From Pectobacterium peruviense (GTDB lineage: Bacteria; Pseudomonadota; Gammaproteobacteria; Enterobacterales; Enterobacteriaceae): 64,000 bases of DNA. The notes under the pieces are model-generated. The model did not search any database, was not told the DNA's origin, and was given only the letters and a program-made list of their open reading frames with translations. Position numbers and translations under genes: made by a program. The DNA is taken from contig NZ_LXFV01000001.1 in NCBI RefSeq assembly GCF_002847345.1, positions 434,001 to 498,000 on the forward strand. The letters are read 5' to 3'. The stretch's first letter is position 1; each line of letters begins with the position of its first letter. Shown here one piece after another: positions 40,501 through 46,382 of this stretch.

Positions 40501-43209
40501 GGTGCCGTAAAACGATCCCTGATTACTAAGACGAGCGGCTTCCGCGTGAAGTTGGTTGCCCTGTAGCGTGCCGGTGTTATCCAGATTGCCGTTTAAGAAG
40601 AATGACAGGCTATTGATACCGCTGATATTGCCGCTGTTGTTAAGCGCGCCACCGACTGTCGTAAGGTTTAACGCCTGTAGCGTGCCCCCGTTCTGGACGT
40701 TCGCAGCCTCAATACGCAACGCATCACCGCTTAACCAGTCGCCGTGGTTGGTTAACGCATCAGCGATAGTCAGGGTTACTGCCCCCGGCGCCTGTACCTG
40801 CCCGCGGTTCGTGAGCGTATTGGCTTGAAGAGTCAGCGTATTGCCCTGCAACGCGCCGTTATTACTCATGGCATCGCTGACAATCGCCCAGTTCCCTGCC
40901 GTCAGCAAACTGCCGCGGTTGTCCAACTGCGCAGCCTTTATCTTTCCGTCGCCGGTAATACTGGTTTTACCTGTATTGAGCCAGCGTTCGGCATTCATCA
41001 GGAACTGCTGCGCCTGAATCGCGCCGTCGGTTTCTGCCTGTCCGGCGTTCAGCGTCAGTTCGGTGCCCGCCAGCAGCGTACCGCTGGCAGATTGCGTCAA
41101 CTGATGCGTAGCATCGAGGTGCAGCGCGTTATCGGCCTGAAGCGCTCCCTGATTGGCCAGGGTTTCGGTGTGCAACTGTAATTCAGGGGCGGTGAGCGTG
41201 CCGTCGTTGCTAACGTGGTCGGCGGTTACGTGTAAGGCAGTACCGGCCTGCATCAGACCACGGTTATCCAGCGTTTTCCCCAGCGTCAGCGCTAGTTTTT
41301 CTCCTGCGCTGAGCGTGCCGTCATTTACTACACTGCCGCCATGCAGCGCCAATATCTGCTGCGCATTGATGGTGCCGTGGTTTTCTGTCGTCTGACTGGT
41401 CAGATCGAGTTCATTAGCCGTCACTTCGCCCTGATTGGTAAACTGACGACTTTGCGCGGTCAGCGCGGTTGCTTGTAGCGTCCCATCGTTGCTGATGCTG
41501 TCGGCCAGCAGAAATAGCTGGTTATCCGTCAGGATCTTACCCTGATTGGCAAGCGCCGTTTGCAGCTCAAGCCTGATATCGTCACGCGCACTGAGTAAGC
41601 CAGTATTATCCAGTCGGTTCGCATTGACCGTCAGGCGCTCTGCTGCGGCCAGCGTCCCGCTGTTAGTCAGGTGAGTACCGCTGAACGTCAGCCCCTGAAG
41701 CGAAGCGATATCACCCTGATTATCCAGCGAATCGACGGTCAGCGAGATCGTTTTCCCCGCCAGCGTACCACGCTGTACTATCTTCCCGCCGTCAACGGTC
41801 AGCGCGTTACCTGCGGTCAGATTCCCCTGCCAGTCGCCCTGCTGCGTGACGCGTACCGTAGCGTTATTTTTCGCCTGAAGTTGCGCGCTGCCTGCACCGT
41901 TGAGGTTTTTTGTCTCAAGGCGAATCGTGTCTGCGTCCGCCATTCCCGCCAGCGACACCACGTCCCCACGCACATCAAGTAAGGTATTCGTCTTAATCCC
42001 GCTTTTGGCATCCTGCTTCAGCGATTTCCCTGCATCGATCGTGATCTTACCCGCCGCAAGCTGCGCATTAGAGAGTGTGACGCCGTCACTTTTTAGGGAT
42101 AATTGATTGGCGGATTTGACGGTACCTTGTGCATCCACGCCTGCGCTGATAAGACTGTTCTGCGCAGTCAGCTCACCGCCGGATTGGAGATCGATATCCT
42201 GCCCAGCACGCAGCGTGGCGTCCTGCAGCGCGATGTCCTGTCTGGCTTTCAGCGTCAGGGCGCTCCCCGCCTGCTGCTTGCCCTGCAATACTAGCGCGTC
42301 AGCATCAGCCTGAATGTTTCCCTGCGCTACCGCATCACCGAGGCTGAGTTTACCGTTGGCAGACAGCGTGATATCACCGCTGCGTGCACTGAGATTGCCG
42401 ACGTTTACACCCACGCCTTTATCACTGGAAACCAGCTTGATGCGATTGGTGTACATCCCACCGAGTGCGCCAGTATCCAACGCGACTTTTACACCATTAA
42501 CCGCACCGCCATCCGCCGCCTGCGCCGTCACCTTGCCCGTCGCGTCAACCTGATTGGCACCCAGCACAATCTGCGTGTCATTGGCATTCAGCCCGGCATT
42601 AATCTGCGCGGTACGGGAAATCAGGCTAAGGTAGTCGCTCTTGCTCGCATCCAGCCCCTGCCCAGTCAGCGTGATATCGCCGCGTGTCACGTCGATACGT
42701 TGCAGATTGCCCTGCGCATCCAACTGGGGTTTCCCAGTGGTCAACGTCACCTGCGGGGTGTTGATAAAACCGCAGCCGTCGCAAGTGATCCCGTTCGGGT
42801 TGGCAACGATGACGCTAGCCTGTTTACCACCCACTTCCAGGTAGCCCGCCAGCGTACTGCGGTTGGTCGACACTACTTCGTTGATAATGGCGTCGGCGGC
42901 TTTCCCCTTCAGATTGGGGTTGTTCTGGATCAGCCCACCGAGCTGGGTCGGATTGAGCTGTTCTGTGCCGTTATTCAGGATCAGACCAGGCTTGTCGACG
43001 TTAAAATCGTGGTACTGGTTGTGGGAGATCCCCGCACTGTTTGGCGTGGCGATGTTGATGACCGGCACGCCGTTGCCAGCCTGATCCAGCGCAGTATTAC
43101 CCGTTGCGACCTGCACGCCTGCGGCCATTGCTGGCAATAGCGGCTGAAATGCAATGAAGTGGATCAGCGTATACGCCAGCAGGCGCTGTGTGGTTTTTAT
43201 TGGTTTCAT
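25564..43209 (-). CDS. hecA: HecA/CdiA giant two-partner exoprotein with C-terminal toxin
   Basis: A 5,881-residue filamentous hemagglutinin-type CDI effector. Order: signal (1-30); TPS secretion domain with NPNL (97-100), NPNGI (137-141) and a CDGC pair; a very long run of ~20-residue hemagglutinin repeats (L.N.G.L.....L.L.A..L.N.G). Around residues 3733-3906 lies an AT-rich segment of different composition, placed like the receptor-binding region of CdiA. A Thr/Gln-rich region, a second repeat block, and the pre-toxin region with the VENN motif (~5573) follow. The last 100 residues (ILFRGG, FFSSEAPQG, GLYVGGTQQIVV) resemble TNT/ADP-ribosyltransferase-like NAD-cleaving toxins; this is inference. 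HecB exports it and CdiI follows. In Dickeya, HecA contributes to plant attachment and killing. Confidence 0.92.
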   Translation of the reverse strand: MKPIKTTQRLLAYTLIHFIAFQPLLPAMAAGVQVATGNTALDQAGNGVPVINIATPNSAGISHNQYHDFNVDKPGLILNNGTEQLNPTQLGGLIQNNPNLKGKAADAIINEVVSTNRSTLAGYLEVGGKQASVIVANPNGITCDGCGFINTPQVTLTTGKPQLDAQGNLQRIDVTRGDITLTGQGLDASKSDYLSLISRTAQINAGLNANDTQIVLGANQVDATGKVTAQAADGGAVNGVKVALDTGALGGMYTNRIKLVSSDKGVGVNVGNLSARSGDITLSANGKLSLGDAVAQGNIQADADALVLQGKQQAGSALTLKARQDIALQDATLRAGQDIDLQSGGELTAQNSLISAGVDAQGTVKSANQLSLKSDGVTLSNAQLAAGKITIDAGKSLKQDAKSGIKTNTLLDVRGDVVSLAGMADADTIRLETKNLNGAGSAQLQAKNNATVRVTQQGDWQGNLTAGNALTVDGGKIVQRGTLAGKTISLTVDSLDNQGDIASLQGLTFSGTHLTNSGTLAAAERLTVNANRLDNTGLLSARDDIRLELQTALANQGKILTDNQLFLLADSISNDGTLQATALTAQSRQFTNQGEVTANELDLTSQTTENHGTINAQQILALHGGSVVNDGTLSAGEKLALTLGKTLDNRGLMQAGTALHVTADHVSNDGTLTAPELQLHTETLANQGALQADNALHLDATHQLTQSASGTLLAGTELTLNAGQAETDGAIQAQQFLMNAERWLNTGKTSITGDGKIKAAQLDNRGSLLTAGNWAIVSDAMSNNGALQGNTLTLQANTLTNRGQVQAPGAVTLTIADALTNHGDWLSGDALRIEAANVQNGGTLQALNLTTVGGALNNSGNISGINSLSFFLNGNLDNTGTLQGNQLHAEAARLSNQGSFYGTDVLTLAVTENLDNSGTLQGNQLHAEAGSLTNQGTLHGTDALTLAIASNLSNQGMLLSEGDSTVTAQQLDNTGLLQAKNAALQVGSLDNAGKIFGIASLALTATNGLINQQSGKLLTQGAAVLTAADVVNAGEWQAQRLTLTANNLTNDGEIQGDDALSLTLPAAEGKGTLINRGALTTGGDATLFSRLIDNQGSLSSLGHTALTGMSLINDGRLVAATGLSLYGDYRGSGLLNTAGTLTLQGDTLVNDGHWESRALSLQGLSFTNQGSVLGNDVTLSANRLMNRGSVVGGDSLRITLFDRLDNVGELRSDNLSLTASGMNNRGDIQGINTLQLNVSGLVDNAGVISGNQSVAVTAGDVKQLGTLEGKTVTLDAASLVNQGKILGVDALTLAIAGNVTNSGNVLTQGNGMVTAQQLDNSGLLQADSLTLEADEVTNAGQLLGIQALSITARHGLTNQENGKLLTQGAAVLQAAQAENHGEWLADNLTLQAERFTNTGRIQADRDLGIIVEPTRALRQPSFLTMALTLAADAQQLSLSASPQWAGENSGVLDNRGTLVSGGDVHLSATQIANQGSLSSNGAATLTGESIDNTGAVMAMKSLSLTGNYQGSGSLNTDGLLALSGTMLANTGHWRANAIQTKGLTLDNQGTLLGQRIDITADNVFNGGEIAGIDALQLTLADRLTNQGELYGATLRLSATDLFNQGELSGDDLHLTLQDDLHNRGLISGSERVQLGAGQVDQRGSLESRDLQVQANALDNQGTMLGVDVLTFAIRDTARNQGKLLSQGSSTLTANRLENSGHWQADTLALTADEIDNAGQLLGLSALSLTAKGRLDNTQNGKLLTQGIAVLQATNVENDGEWQADNLTLDAQNLINRGHIQGDKSLKATLVNGDVDNKGTLWSENATLAARTLTNEGNITGVNGLQLTLDNTLTNQGALNSNQLSAQANKLVNSGKINGLDRLELTAVDSLDNQGALYGTVLTLNANDLTNSGDITGVDSLILSLKGTLDNARDISSNALTLDANDVFNHGMITGVNGLTFLLGNHLDNQGALNSHALSITANDLTNDGQINGTRSLQLTLGGDLTNTGDLTSQHIDITAEDVLNHGQVLGSDDLQLDLRNNLDNHAVISGSNTLGIIAKSLDQQGTLEARALTVDAQTLDNRGKMLGVDALTLAIAGMARNQGKWLSQGSSTLTADQVNNHGQWQAGDITLQANDLTNSGQIFGINALSLTTIRGLTNQQNGTLLSQGIAALRAASVINDGEVQADRLTFEAQELSNRGRIQGDRELAVMLDSNNPAGRLTNLGTLMSGGDNQLQASLFDNQGTISSVGKMDVQSADIRNAGNLIADGALSLSGDYQGAGLLHTADTLTLHGNQLNNNGRWESRALALNGGALNNQGTLVGERGITLELREGLTVGDTGKLLTNGALQAQAGMVVNDGFWQGNTLTLTADNVENAGQLLGLSALSLTAKNRLGNTQNGKLLTQGLAVLQATNVENDGEWQADSLTLDAQNLINRGHIQGDKSLKATLVNGDVDNKGTLWSENAELAARTLTNEGNITGVNGLQLVLDNALTNHGTLNSYQLTAQTDRLVNSGKINGLDRLELTAVDSLDNQGALYGAALALNANDLTNSGAITGVDSLTLDLTGTLNNVRDISSNALTLDANDVFNHGTLTGVNGLTFLLGNHLDNQGALNSHALSITANDLTNDGQINGTRSLQLTLGGDLTNTGDLTSQRIDITAEDVLNHGQMLGSDDLQLNLRNKLDNRGVISGSNTLGVIAKSLDQQGTLEARALTVDAQTLDNRGKMLGVDALTLAIAGMARNQGKWLSQGRSTLTADQVDNHGQWQAGDITLQANDLTNSGQIFGINALSLTTTHSLTNQQNGTLLSQGIAALRAASVINDGDVQAERLTFEAQQLTNRGRMQGDRGFAITLDSNNPASVLTNQGTLLSGGDGWLSASQFDNQGTVSSVGKMDVQSTDIRNAGNLIADGALLLRGDYQGAGLLHTADTLTLHGNQLNNSGRWESRVLALNGGALNNQGTLVGERGITLELREGLTVGRDGQLLTSGALLAKAGEVINDGFWQGKTLELSANDLINGGSLLGQDGLRLDLLRTYQGTDLSHLLSDGNAVINAERVTQSGEIAAGTLSLTTGTLENGGRVLGSNGLTVTNRDALLNRAGGELLTNGAGRVDSGSLINAGTLQANDLQLRAGEIDNQGRIQGTDALRLLDVLRYVGDKSSQLLSKGVSTLNAKQAENAGLWQAGTLTLNGESLDNSGTVAGLNGLSLNGDALTNKGELFSQGTVTLTGKTLENSGTLTGVGGFTLQLTDRVDNLAAGRLLSGGVGELTTGVLSNQGLWQADELRLTTSDLDQQGNLLGVQRGTLQLTGSYQGAQGSQLVSGGDLSLTAHDITNRGQVQGRTLTLGADEITNHGTLRGDSALNATVSNQFSNAPQARLSSDGTLNVQAVALNNQGEIKAVNTTLTGNTVTNGGTVQGTAALQLDTTDRIVNQQVGQLLSDGTTTLKSAAVENHGWLQGRGLDVNTAQFTQQGSLMAQDKLTLKIPQWVNNGLVQAGELEIIADELDNHGTLLGLTQLALQTQRLINRQGAKLYSAQDLRLKTNTLQQDGQLVALGNLTADITGPLTFTQSMAAGQKLALNVAGDLDQRGTLQGKSVQLTSTGTLTNQGNIQAGGGESRISAKDIVQLETGSVQAGGNLTLVSDNTLNNKGLIGTTSDLLIQAGGTLHNSSMLYAGGNMRLLSDSLTNVFGTILAGNNLLIQRDDQGTASTSLLNSSGTIETQSGDITINTGTLTNQREGLVVTESELAGDSVPDWVGKTTANIPIEWFKPEDYGVVSFISVYRGDGYSSDESIVYGMKPSSSLYVPYEHAYIKNIIIANKEINISVLGYDGRIYSGNNISINSTLLINDASQIVSGKKIELIGNSISNQSYQTGVTKKYLTYQYENAKYKPAQYYINGVLSKVKYTPSSFDYMLANFSPYLTYILKNTPTYEKTVGESYNALIQAGGTITANFKQDISNTTLQPGSGGFMPASTKPVLDSITALSPLQKQTTRQLVSQDSSFNAGAVDVTKAGSGQATLAGNAIGVAATGKAVVLTQQSGTSLQTTAQAENITPLTQGQQSAEPLTLNTSDAVVLQPATSGHISNPDSVALTQQAGTALQTAAQAENITTMTPGQQAAGPLTLKTDDALVLTDPNASPVVHSDAVALTSTGQRPDAGQSLTPVTVDNSTTGVTIAGTVGAPVTLAKPGAVVVETPKQTVSADNFPGGGTPSVPQPLSAAELLSAIGNGLQNLSTNPLAEYPLPTGNNGLLVVDPNADSRYLIHTNPKLEQLGQVDNALFSDLQTLLGQQPSTVVPVETRSQWTQADKVLGSSYLLDKLNLDADHDYRFLGDAEFDTRYISQAVLKQSGQRHLNGAGSDLAQMQMLLDNAAAAQKGMNLQLGVSLTPDQVANLSQSMVWWENIEVNGQTVLAPKLYLAQADKNNLQGSAIVANKVELNAGGGVTNSGTIKAVEVLAIASGDKIDNHEGGLIKSDGGLNLVALNNITNSGSRIEGNTLQLASINGDIINQTASRDFQTAQPNASRSGTGSLTFTELGKTAEIVAGNSLTLSAGKDIRNVAATLNAGQDMALNAKGNVAIEALTLTNNRVDIGWGSSNTALNTTVQGSAVNAGGALKAVAGLDIQIDASQLSGGSALSLAAGNDIRLTAQDTLKETLYQGGSTAQRRTQEVANSQLLSGGDLALVAGRDVLSEAASLNAKGNATLAAGRDLNLLSQEEETYSGSWWNRHADWQQNITQQSTELTTGKGLNLQAGRDINLQAAQGVASGAVTAQAGNDINLLSATETQHTFFEETKIKKKAFSKTVTHTLRETLQTDEKGSLLSGDSVTMAANQNINLQGSSVVGDKQVTLLANNDVNTAASVENYQNYEEHSKKKSGLFSGGGIGFTIGSTSTSQKLRDQAATQSQSISTLGSTTDSVTVKAGNDVTLSGTDIVAGKDILLQGNNVTIDPGYDTRKQQQEFEQKSAGLTIALSGVVGAALNSAVQSIQAAKSESDGRLALLQGMKAGLAGYQAYQGSQSELNNKGEASFVGVSISLGAQNSRSSQTSEQKQSFGSTLNATRDIGIDARTGDITVAGSQLKAGGDVMMNAAQDIHLISARNSEALSGKNSSSGGNIGVSLGLSNGSAGLSIFANVNAAKGRETGTGNTWSETTVDAGNHVTLKSDRDTRLIGAQVNAERIDVDAGRNLLLQSQQDSDRYDSKQVSGSAGGSFTWGGGGGSGYISLSKDKMHSNYDSVQQQTGFFAGKDGFGIKTGEHTQLDAAVIGSTASAEKNRLETGTLGWSGLNNKAEFKVEHSGAGFSASPSMGGSMLSTLAMNVPSALMALGNSGNASSTTYAAVSDGSLLLRDTAKQVQDIATLSRDVEHANNALSPIFNKEKEQKRLKQAQLIGEIGAQVMDIVRTEGELKAQKAAEAKGDSKVERPKDGDSVAQWEDYKKALTESPTYKAEMQKYGTGSDFQRAAQAATAAIQALAGGDIQKAIASGASPYLAQLVKDVTMPKDESKATASDIAANAMAHAVVGAVVAQLSGQDAAAGALGASSGELIARAIMADQYPGKTANDLTEAEKQSVSALSTLAAGLVSGLAGNSTASAASGAQSGRNAVENNYLSNQQRSERDKEFDACKGNMSCQLQVGAKWDAISLGQDAAYGAGMLVGVPQGIYDSVESLSKSISDPAAAYDAIKQLITSDDIFITMSDAVKQSYIDRINLMESEYQKAGASGAYNAGVEAGKLVSDLAAAIAGGVGVTKAGTALTERVVAKVVGKVESAVSHSVVSFPNKVIGEYSAIKPGPLDNDLAATFSGGRYKEMVLKEDTILFRGGVSDKPYGQFFSSEAPQGVIQTRIDKAVLPKWPGGGTSPIDTSFAIKIPSGTKVYVGEVGTQNGLYVGGTQQIVVIKPWEIKGAEVVERKPLK
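31490..32010 (-). other. AT-rich insert in hecA, putative receptor-binding region
   Basis: About 520 bases are clearly richer in A/T than the rest of hecA and lack the hemagglutinin repeat. The protein is Tyr/Ser/Ile-rich (SVYRGDGYSSDE; KKYLTYQYENAKYKPAQYY; FDYMLANFSPYLTYI). In E. coli CdiA proteins the receptor-binding domain sits between two repeat regions and varies between strains; this segment has the same position and character. The edges are judged by eye. Confidence 0.6.
34262..36175 (-). repeat. hecA internal tandem duplication, copy 2
   Basis: This ~1,914-bp unit (638 codons, in frame) repeats the adjacent 36176-38089 unit with scattered substitutions. For example, the block at 34496-34540 recurs at 36410-36454. 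It encodes residues ~2345-2982. The unit spans many ~20-residue repeats, so the duplication is of a large segment and more recent than the basic repeat. Confidence 0.8.
36176..38089 (-). repeat. hecA internal tandem duplication, copy 1
   Basis: The partner of 34262-36175, encoding residues ~1707-2344. Similarity continues for part of the next upstream segment at a lower level, showing older rounds of the same process. Exact borders need an alignment. Confidence 0.8.
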
Positions 43210-43252
43210 CCCTGATCCCCTGTCTTAACAATAAACAGTTAAAAATTAATAA

Positions 43253-44926
43253 TTAAAAAGAAAGTGCAACGCGATAATAGGCAACAGCATGATCCGGTTT
43301 TAGCCAGTCAGGGTGTGCCAACGGCCAACCAACCGTAATTTGCTGTGAGAGATATTGATTAGCAGCGCCCATTCCTACTGCCGCGCCCCACAACGTACCC
43401 GACGATTCGCTGTCTGCCTGTTGTGAGAAAAGATGCCCACCGTCCACCGCCGCCGTCAGCGTGATACTGCCCAACAGCGGCAACTGCGTCGCCCGCCAGT
43501 TGACTTCGTTGCGCCAGTAGCCACCACGATTACCGGAAATGTAGTGCTCTTTAAAACCACGCACGGAGGTTTCCCCGCCCAACGTTACCTGCTCGCTGCC
43601 ATATAGACGCTGTGGTGAATACTGACCATAGAGGTTGGTGAGGTAATGGAGGTTGTCAGCAATCGGGTAGTAATAACTGGCCGCCAACGTCACCTTATTG
43701 AATTCGGCGCGCAACGCATCGTCAGATTTACCTTCATCACTTTCTGCGCCAAACCAACGCGTTCCGCGGCTGTAAGCCGGATTGAGTGTCGCCAGCCCAC
43801 CCCACAGTTTCTGGCTGTGATTAATGCCGATAATGGCGCTGCTGAGTTTGCGACTGCTGGATTGCAGCAGAACATCATTCAGGTAGTTCTGCCCGATACG
43901 GTGTGACATGCCCGCCGAGAGGCTGGTTTTCATGTCGCCATTGCGAAACACCACACGTGACAGCGTGGCGCGGTGCGTCTGGCTGTCGCCCGTTGAATGC
44001 CAGAGAAAATCTCGGTTAGTGAAATCGTTGCGGTAACGACTTTGAGAATAGTCGTAGCTGAGCGTCCAGTAGCCGTAGGGTAATGACACCCCCGCCTGTA
44101 AGCTTTCGGCATTGCGGCTATCGCGAAATTCACTGCTGTGTCCACCGTTGATAAACCACTGGTCGGCTAGCCCCAGCACATTATCCGCCCACAGGCCGCC
44201 GCTTAGCTGCTGTTCCCCAGTGCTTTTCTGCCCACTATTATCGAAACTGATGTTTGCCGTTAGCGGAATCTGCTTTTTACTGGTGAGGTTCACGATGGAA
44301 TAGCCAGGCTGGCTACTGGGCTGAATTTCGATACTCACTTGCTGCGTCGGCATGCGGTTGAGCTGTTCCATGCCCTGCTCGATATCGCGGAGATTGAGAA
44401 TTTCGCCCTCTAACCCCGGAAAGACCTGCTTTAATGCTCGTGTCGATTCATTATTAATATTAATGAATTCGAGGCGCCCTTCCAGAATATCAATCTGTAA
44501 TATTCCGCTTGAGAGATCTTGCTCGGAAATAAAGGCGCGACTGGTAATATAACCCCGCTCGATATACCAATTACTGACATCATGGATCAGCTGATTTATA
44601 TTATTAACATTTACACAACGATTAATATAATCTCTGCTTAACGTATTTTTATCTTTTTCACGTAGCAAAGAACTGTTGCGATAATGAATATCCTTAATGA
44701 AAAAGCAGTGTCCCGCATCGCTTCCTTCATTAGGTTTTATCGTCTTTTGTGGCTGATTTAACTGTAATAAATCATCGCGCTGCTGCCGAGATTGATCGAT
44801 CACCTCGGCCTGCCGTTGCTGAATATCAATTCTGTCCGCCGGATTAAGCGGCGCGGAAAATACAGAAAATGACATAGAAGAAAATAACGCAGGCATGATA
44901 ACAATCAGCCTAAAAAAACCACGCAT
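43253..44926 (-). CDS. hecB: HecB/CdiB outer-membrane two-partner secretion transporter
   Basis: A 557-residue TpsB protein of the ShlB/FhaC/CdiB family, which exports the hemagglutinin-type partner across the outer membrane. A signal peptide ends near FSVFSAP. A polar, Gln-rich linker (QQRQAEVIDQSRQQRDDLLQ) is followed by two POTRA domains (to ~residue 220). The rest is a 16-strand barrel with the GGETSVRGF motif and a terminal Phe (YRVALSF). It is cotranscribed with hecA, 43 bases downstream, and must recognise the HecA TPS domain. Confidence 0.93.
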   Translation of the reverse strand: MRGFFRLIVIMPALFSSMSFSVFSAPLNPADRIDIQQRQAEVIDQSRQQRDDLLQLNQPQKTIKPNEGSDAGHCFFIKDIHYRNSSLLREKDKNTLSRDYINRCVNVNNINQLIHDVSNWYIERGYITSRAFISEQDLSSGILQIDILEGRLEFININNESTRALKQVFPGLEGEILNLRDIEQGMEQLNRMPTQQVSIEIQPSSQPGYSIVNLTSKKQIPLTANISFDNSGQKSTGEQQLSGGLWADNVLGLADQWFINGGHSSEFRDSRNAESLQAGVSLPYGYWTLSYDYSQSRYRNDFTNRDFLWHSTGDSQTHRATLSRVVFRNGDMKTSLSAGMSHRIGQNYLNDVLLQSSSRKLSSAIIGINHSQKLWGGLATLNPAYSRGTRWFGAESDEGKSDDALRAEFNKVTLAASYYYPIADNLHYLTNLYGQYSPQRLYGSEQVTLGGETSVRGFKEHYISGNRGGYWRNEVNWRATQLPLLGSITLTAAVDGGHLFSQQADSESSGTLWGAAVGMGAANQYLSQQITVGWPLAHPDWLKPDHAVAYYRVALSF

Positions 44927-45264
44927 GGTTTCATCCCTGATGATAATAATTTTTTCGGCATAGTAGAACCGTTAATTACCAAGCTCAATATGTCAGGTAA
45001 TATATAATTTTATGACAATCGGTTTGCGTTAAGACGCGATAAAATATCTCCCTAAGTCATAATTTTAGGTTGGTTACACCTCCTAATACAATACTGCGTA
45101 TTTCATGACCCTTTCTTGACGATTTTCTGCCAGAGAGTCACCTCCCCCATAGCCTCGTTGATGCATCATATTGTATATTAGCGCCTCATCACCGCGAATC
45201 GATTGCGGCATCAATCCCTATTTCAGTCTCATCACGTTGCGCAGCACTTCTCTCTGGGGGAACA
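44927..45264. promoter_or_regulatory. Divergent promoter region, hecB and the GntR regulator
   Basis: About 340 bases between divergent genes, very AT-rich near hecB. No hrp box (GGAACC-N15-CCAC) is seen on the hecB side, so hecBA is probably not directly read by HrpL. No operator could be assigned to the GntR protein. Confidence 0.4.
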
Positions 45265-45930
45265 GTGAATTATCCAATTGGGCAGATCAATCACAGCTAT
45301 CTGGGATCCAGCGTTTACACCATGCTGCGTGAAGCGTTAATTACCGGTCAACTCAAACCGGACGATCGCCTGAGAATACGGGAGCTTGCCGCACAGGTTG
45401 GCACCAGCGTAACGCCGGTACGAGATGCGATCTTGCAACTGGCGAAAGAGCAGGCGCTGGTGCTCAAGACACCGCGCGATATCCGCGTGCCCCAACTGAC
45501 TGAAGCCCAGTTTATAGAGATCCGCACATTACGGCTGGCGCTGGAAGGCACGGGCGCCGAACTGGCCGCCGCACACATTACGCCGAAGATGCTGGAACAG
45601 ATTGAAGAGAATATTCGCCAAAATCGTCTGGCGATTGATGAGAACAATCTACGCGAAGCGCTGCGGTTAAATAGTGAATTTCACCTGTTTCTGGCACAGG
45701 CAGCGCGTATGCCACTGTTGACGCAATTTATCGGCAGTTTATGGATGCGCACGGGCCCGCTGATTGCGCAGGCCTATGCGCATTTTTCCGTGCAGATGGC
45801 GATCGAACATCACGAAGACGTTCTTGCAGCTCTACAACAACACGATGCCAGCGCCGCCCGACAGGCCATCCAATCTGACATTCTGGACGGCAGCGAAACA
45901 ATGCTGGACTTTATTGCCATAGATCAATAG
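45265..45930 (+). CDS. GntR-family (FCD) transcriptional regulator
   Basis: A 221-residue regulator with an N-terminal winged helix-turn-helix (YTMLREALITGQLKPDDRLR; IRELAAQVGTSVTPVRDAIL) and an FCD effector domain (RTLRLALEGTGAELAAAHIT; NSEFHLFLAQAA). The start is GTG with a strong GGGGGAA ribosome site. It lies between hecB (divergent) and dspF (convergent, 9-base gap), within the virulence region. A role in controlling hecBA or a metabolic response in planta is possible. The ligand is unknown. Confidence 0.85.
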   Translation: MNYPIGQINHSYLGSSVYTMLREALITGQLKPDDRLRIRELAAQVGTSVTPVRDAILQLAKEQALVLKTPRDIRVPQLTEAQFIEIRTLRLALEGTGAELAAAHITPKMLEQIEENIRQNRLAIDENNLREALRLNSEFHLFLAQAARMPLLTQFIGSLWMRTGPLIAQAYAHFSVQMAIEHHEDVLAALQQHDASAARQAIQSDILDGSETMLDFIAIDQ

Positions 45931-45939
45931 CGTGCGGCG

Positions 45940-46362
45940 TTAAGCTGCCATGAGTCGCGGTAATAAGCCGCGAATCAGCAATCGGATCTCTTTTGCCTGG
46001 CTGATAAACGCGGGCAGCAGCGCGGTAAAGCCCGGTTCGTCCAGCGACGTTGCGGTGTGCTGAGTGCACAAACGCAGCGTCGAATTCTCATCCAAGGCCA
46101 GCCAGCAACCTTTCATCGCCGCCATTTCAAAGTTAAGCATCAGCATGAGCTGATACACCGCCGTACTGACCTCCCCCTGAAATCGCATCACATCACTGTG
46201 CAATAGCAGTACGCTGCTGCTGGCGGGTACTTCCAAAACCACCGCCTCCTGCCCATCTGGTTCGCGCAGTGCGCAGATGCCGTCCTGCAAGCCCAGTTGA
46301 GCCCGGCTGAGTGCACCATAATGGCGTAATAAGCGGGCAATATGCTGTTGTGTTGGTGTCAT
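45940..46362 (-). CDS. dspF: Type III chaperone of DspE (DspF/AvrF)
   Basis: A 140-residue CesT/AvrF-type class I chaperone that binds the N-terminal region of DspE and delivers it to the type III machine. I start it at ATG 46362 (MTPTQQHIARLL) because AAGGAG stands 7 bases before. The upstream in-frame ATG at 46380 lacks such a site. The protein has the usual alpha-beta-alpha layout, with an acidic overall character and a VYQLMLMLNFEMAAMKGCWL helix/strand block. It follows dspE by 20 bases and shares its hrp-box promoter. Confidence 0.9.
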   Translation of the reverse strand: MTPTQQHIARLLRHYGALSRAQLGLQDGICALREPDGQEAVVLEVPASSSVLLLHSDVMRFQGEVSTAVYQLMLMLNFEMAAMKGCWLALDENSTLRLCTQHTATSLDEPGFTALLPAFISQAKEIRLLIRGLLPRLMAA

Positions 46363-46382
46363 GTTGTTCTCCTTAATCACAA

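Noticed and set aside
44927-45264. hrp box for hecBA
   Set aside because: No GGAACC-N15/16-CCAC match on the hecB strand; HrpL control of hecBA is not supported by this region.
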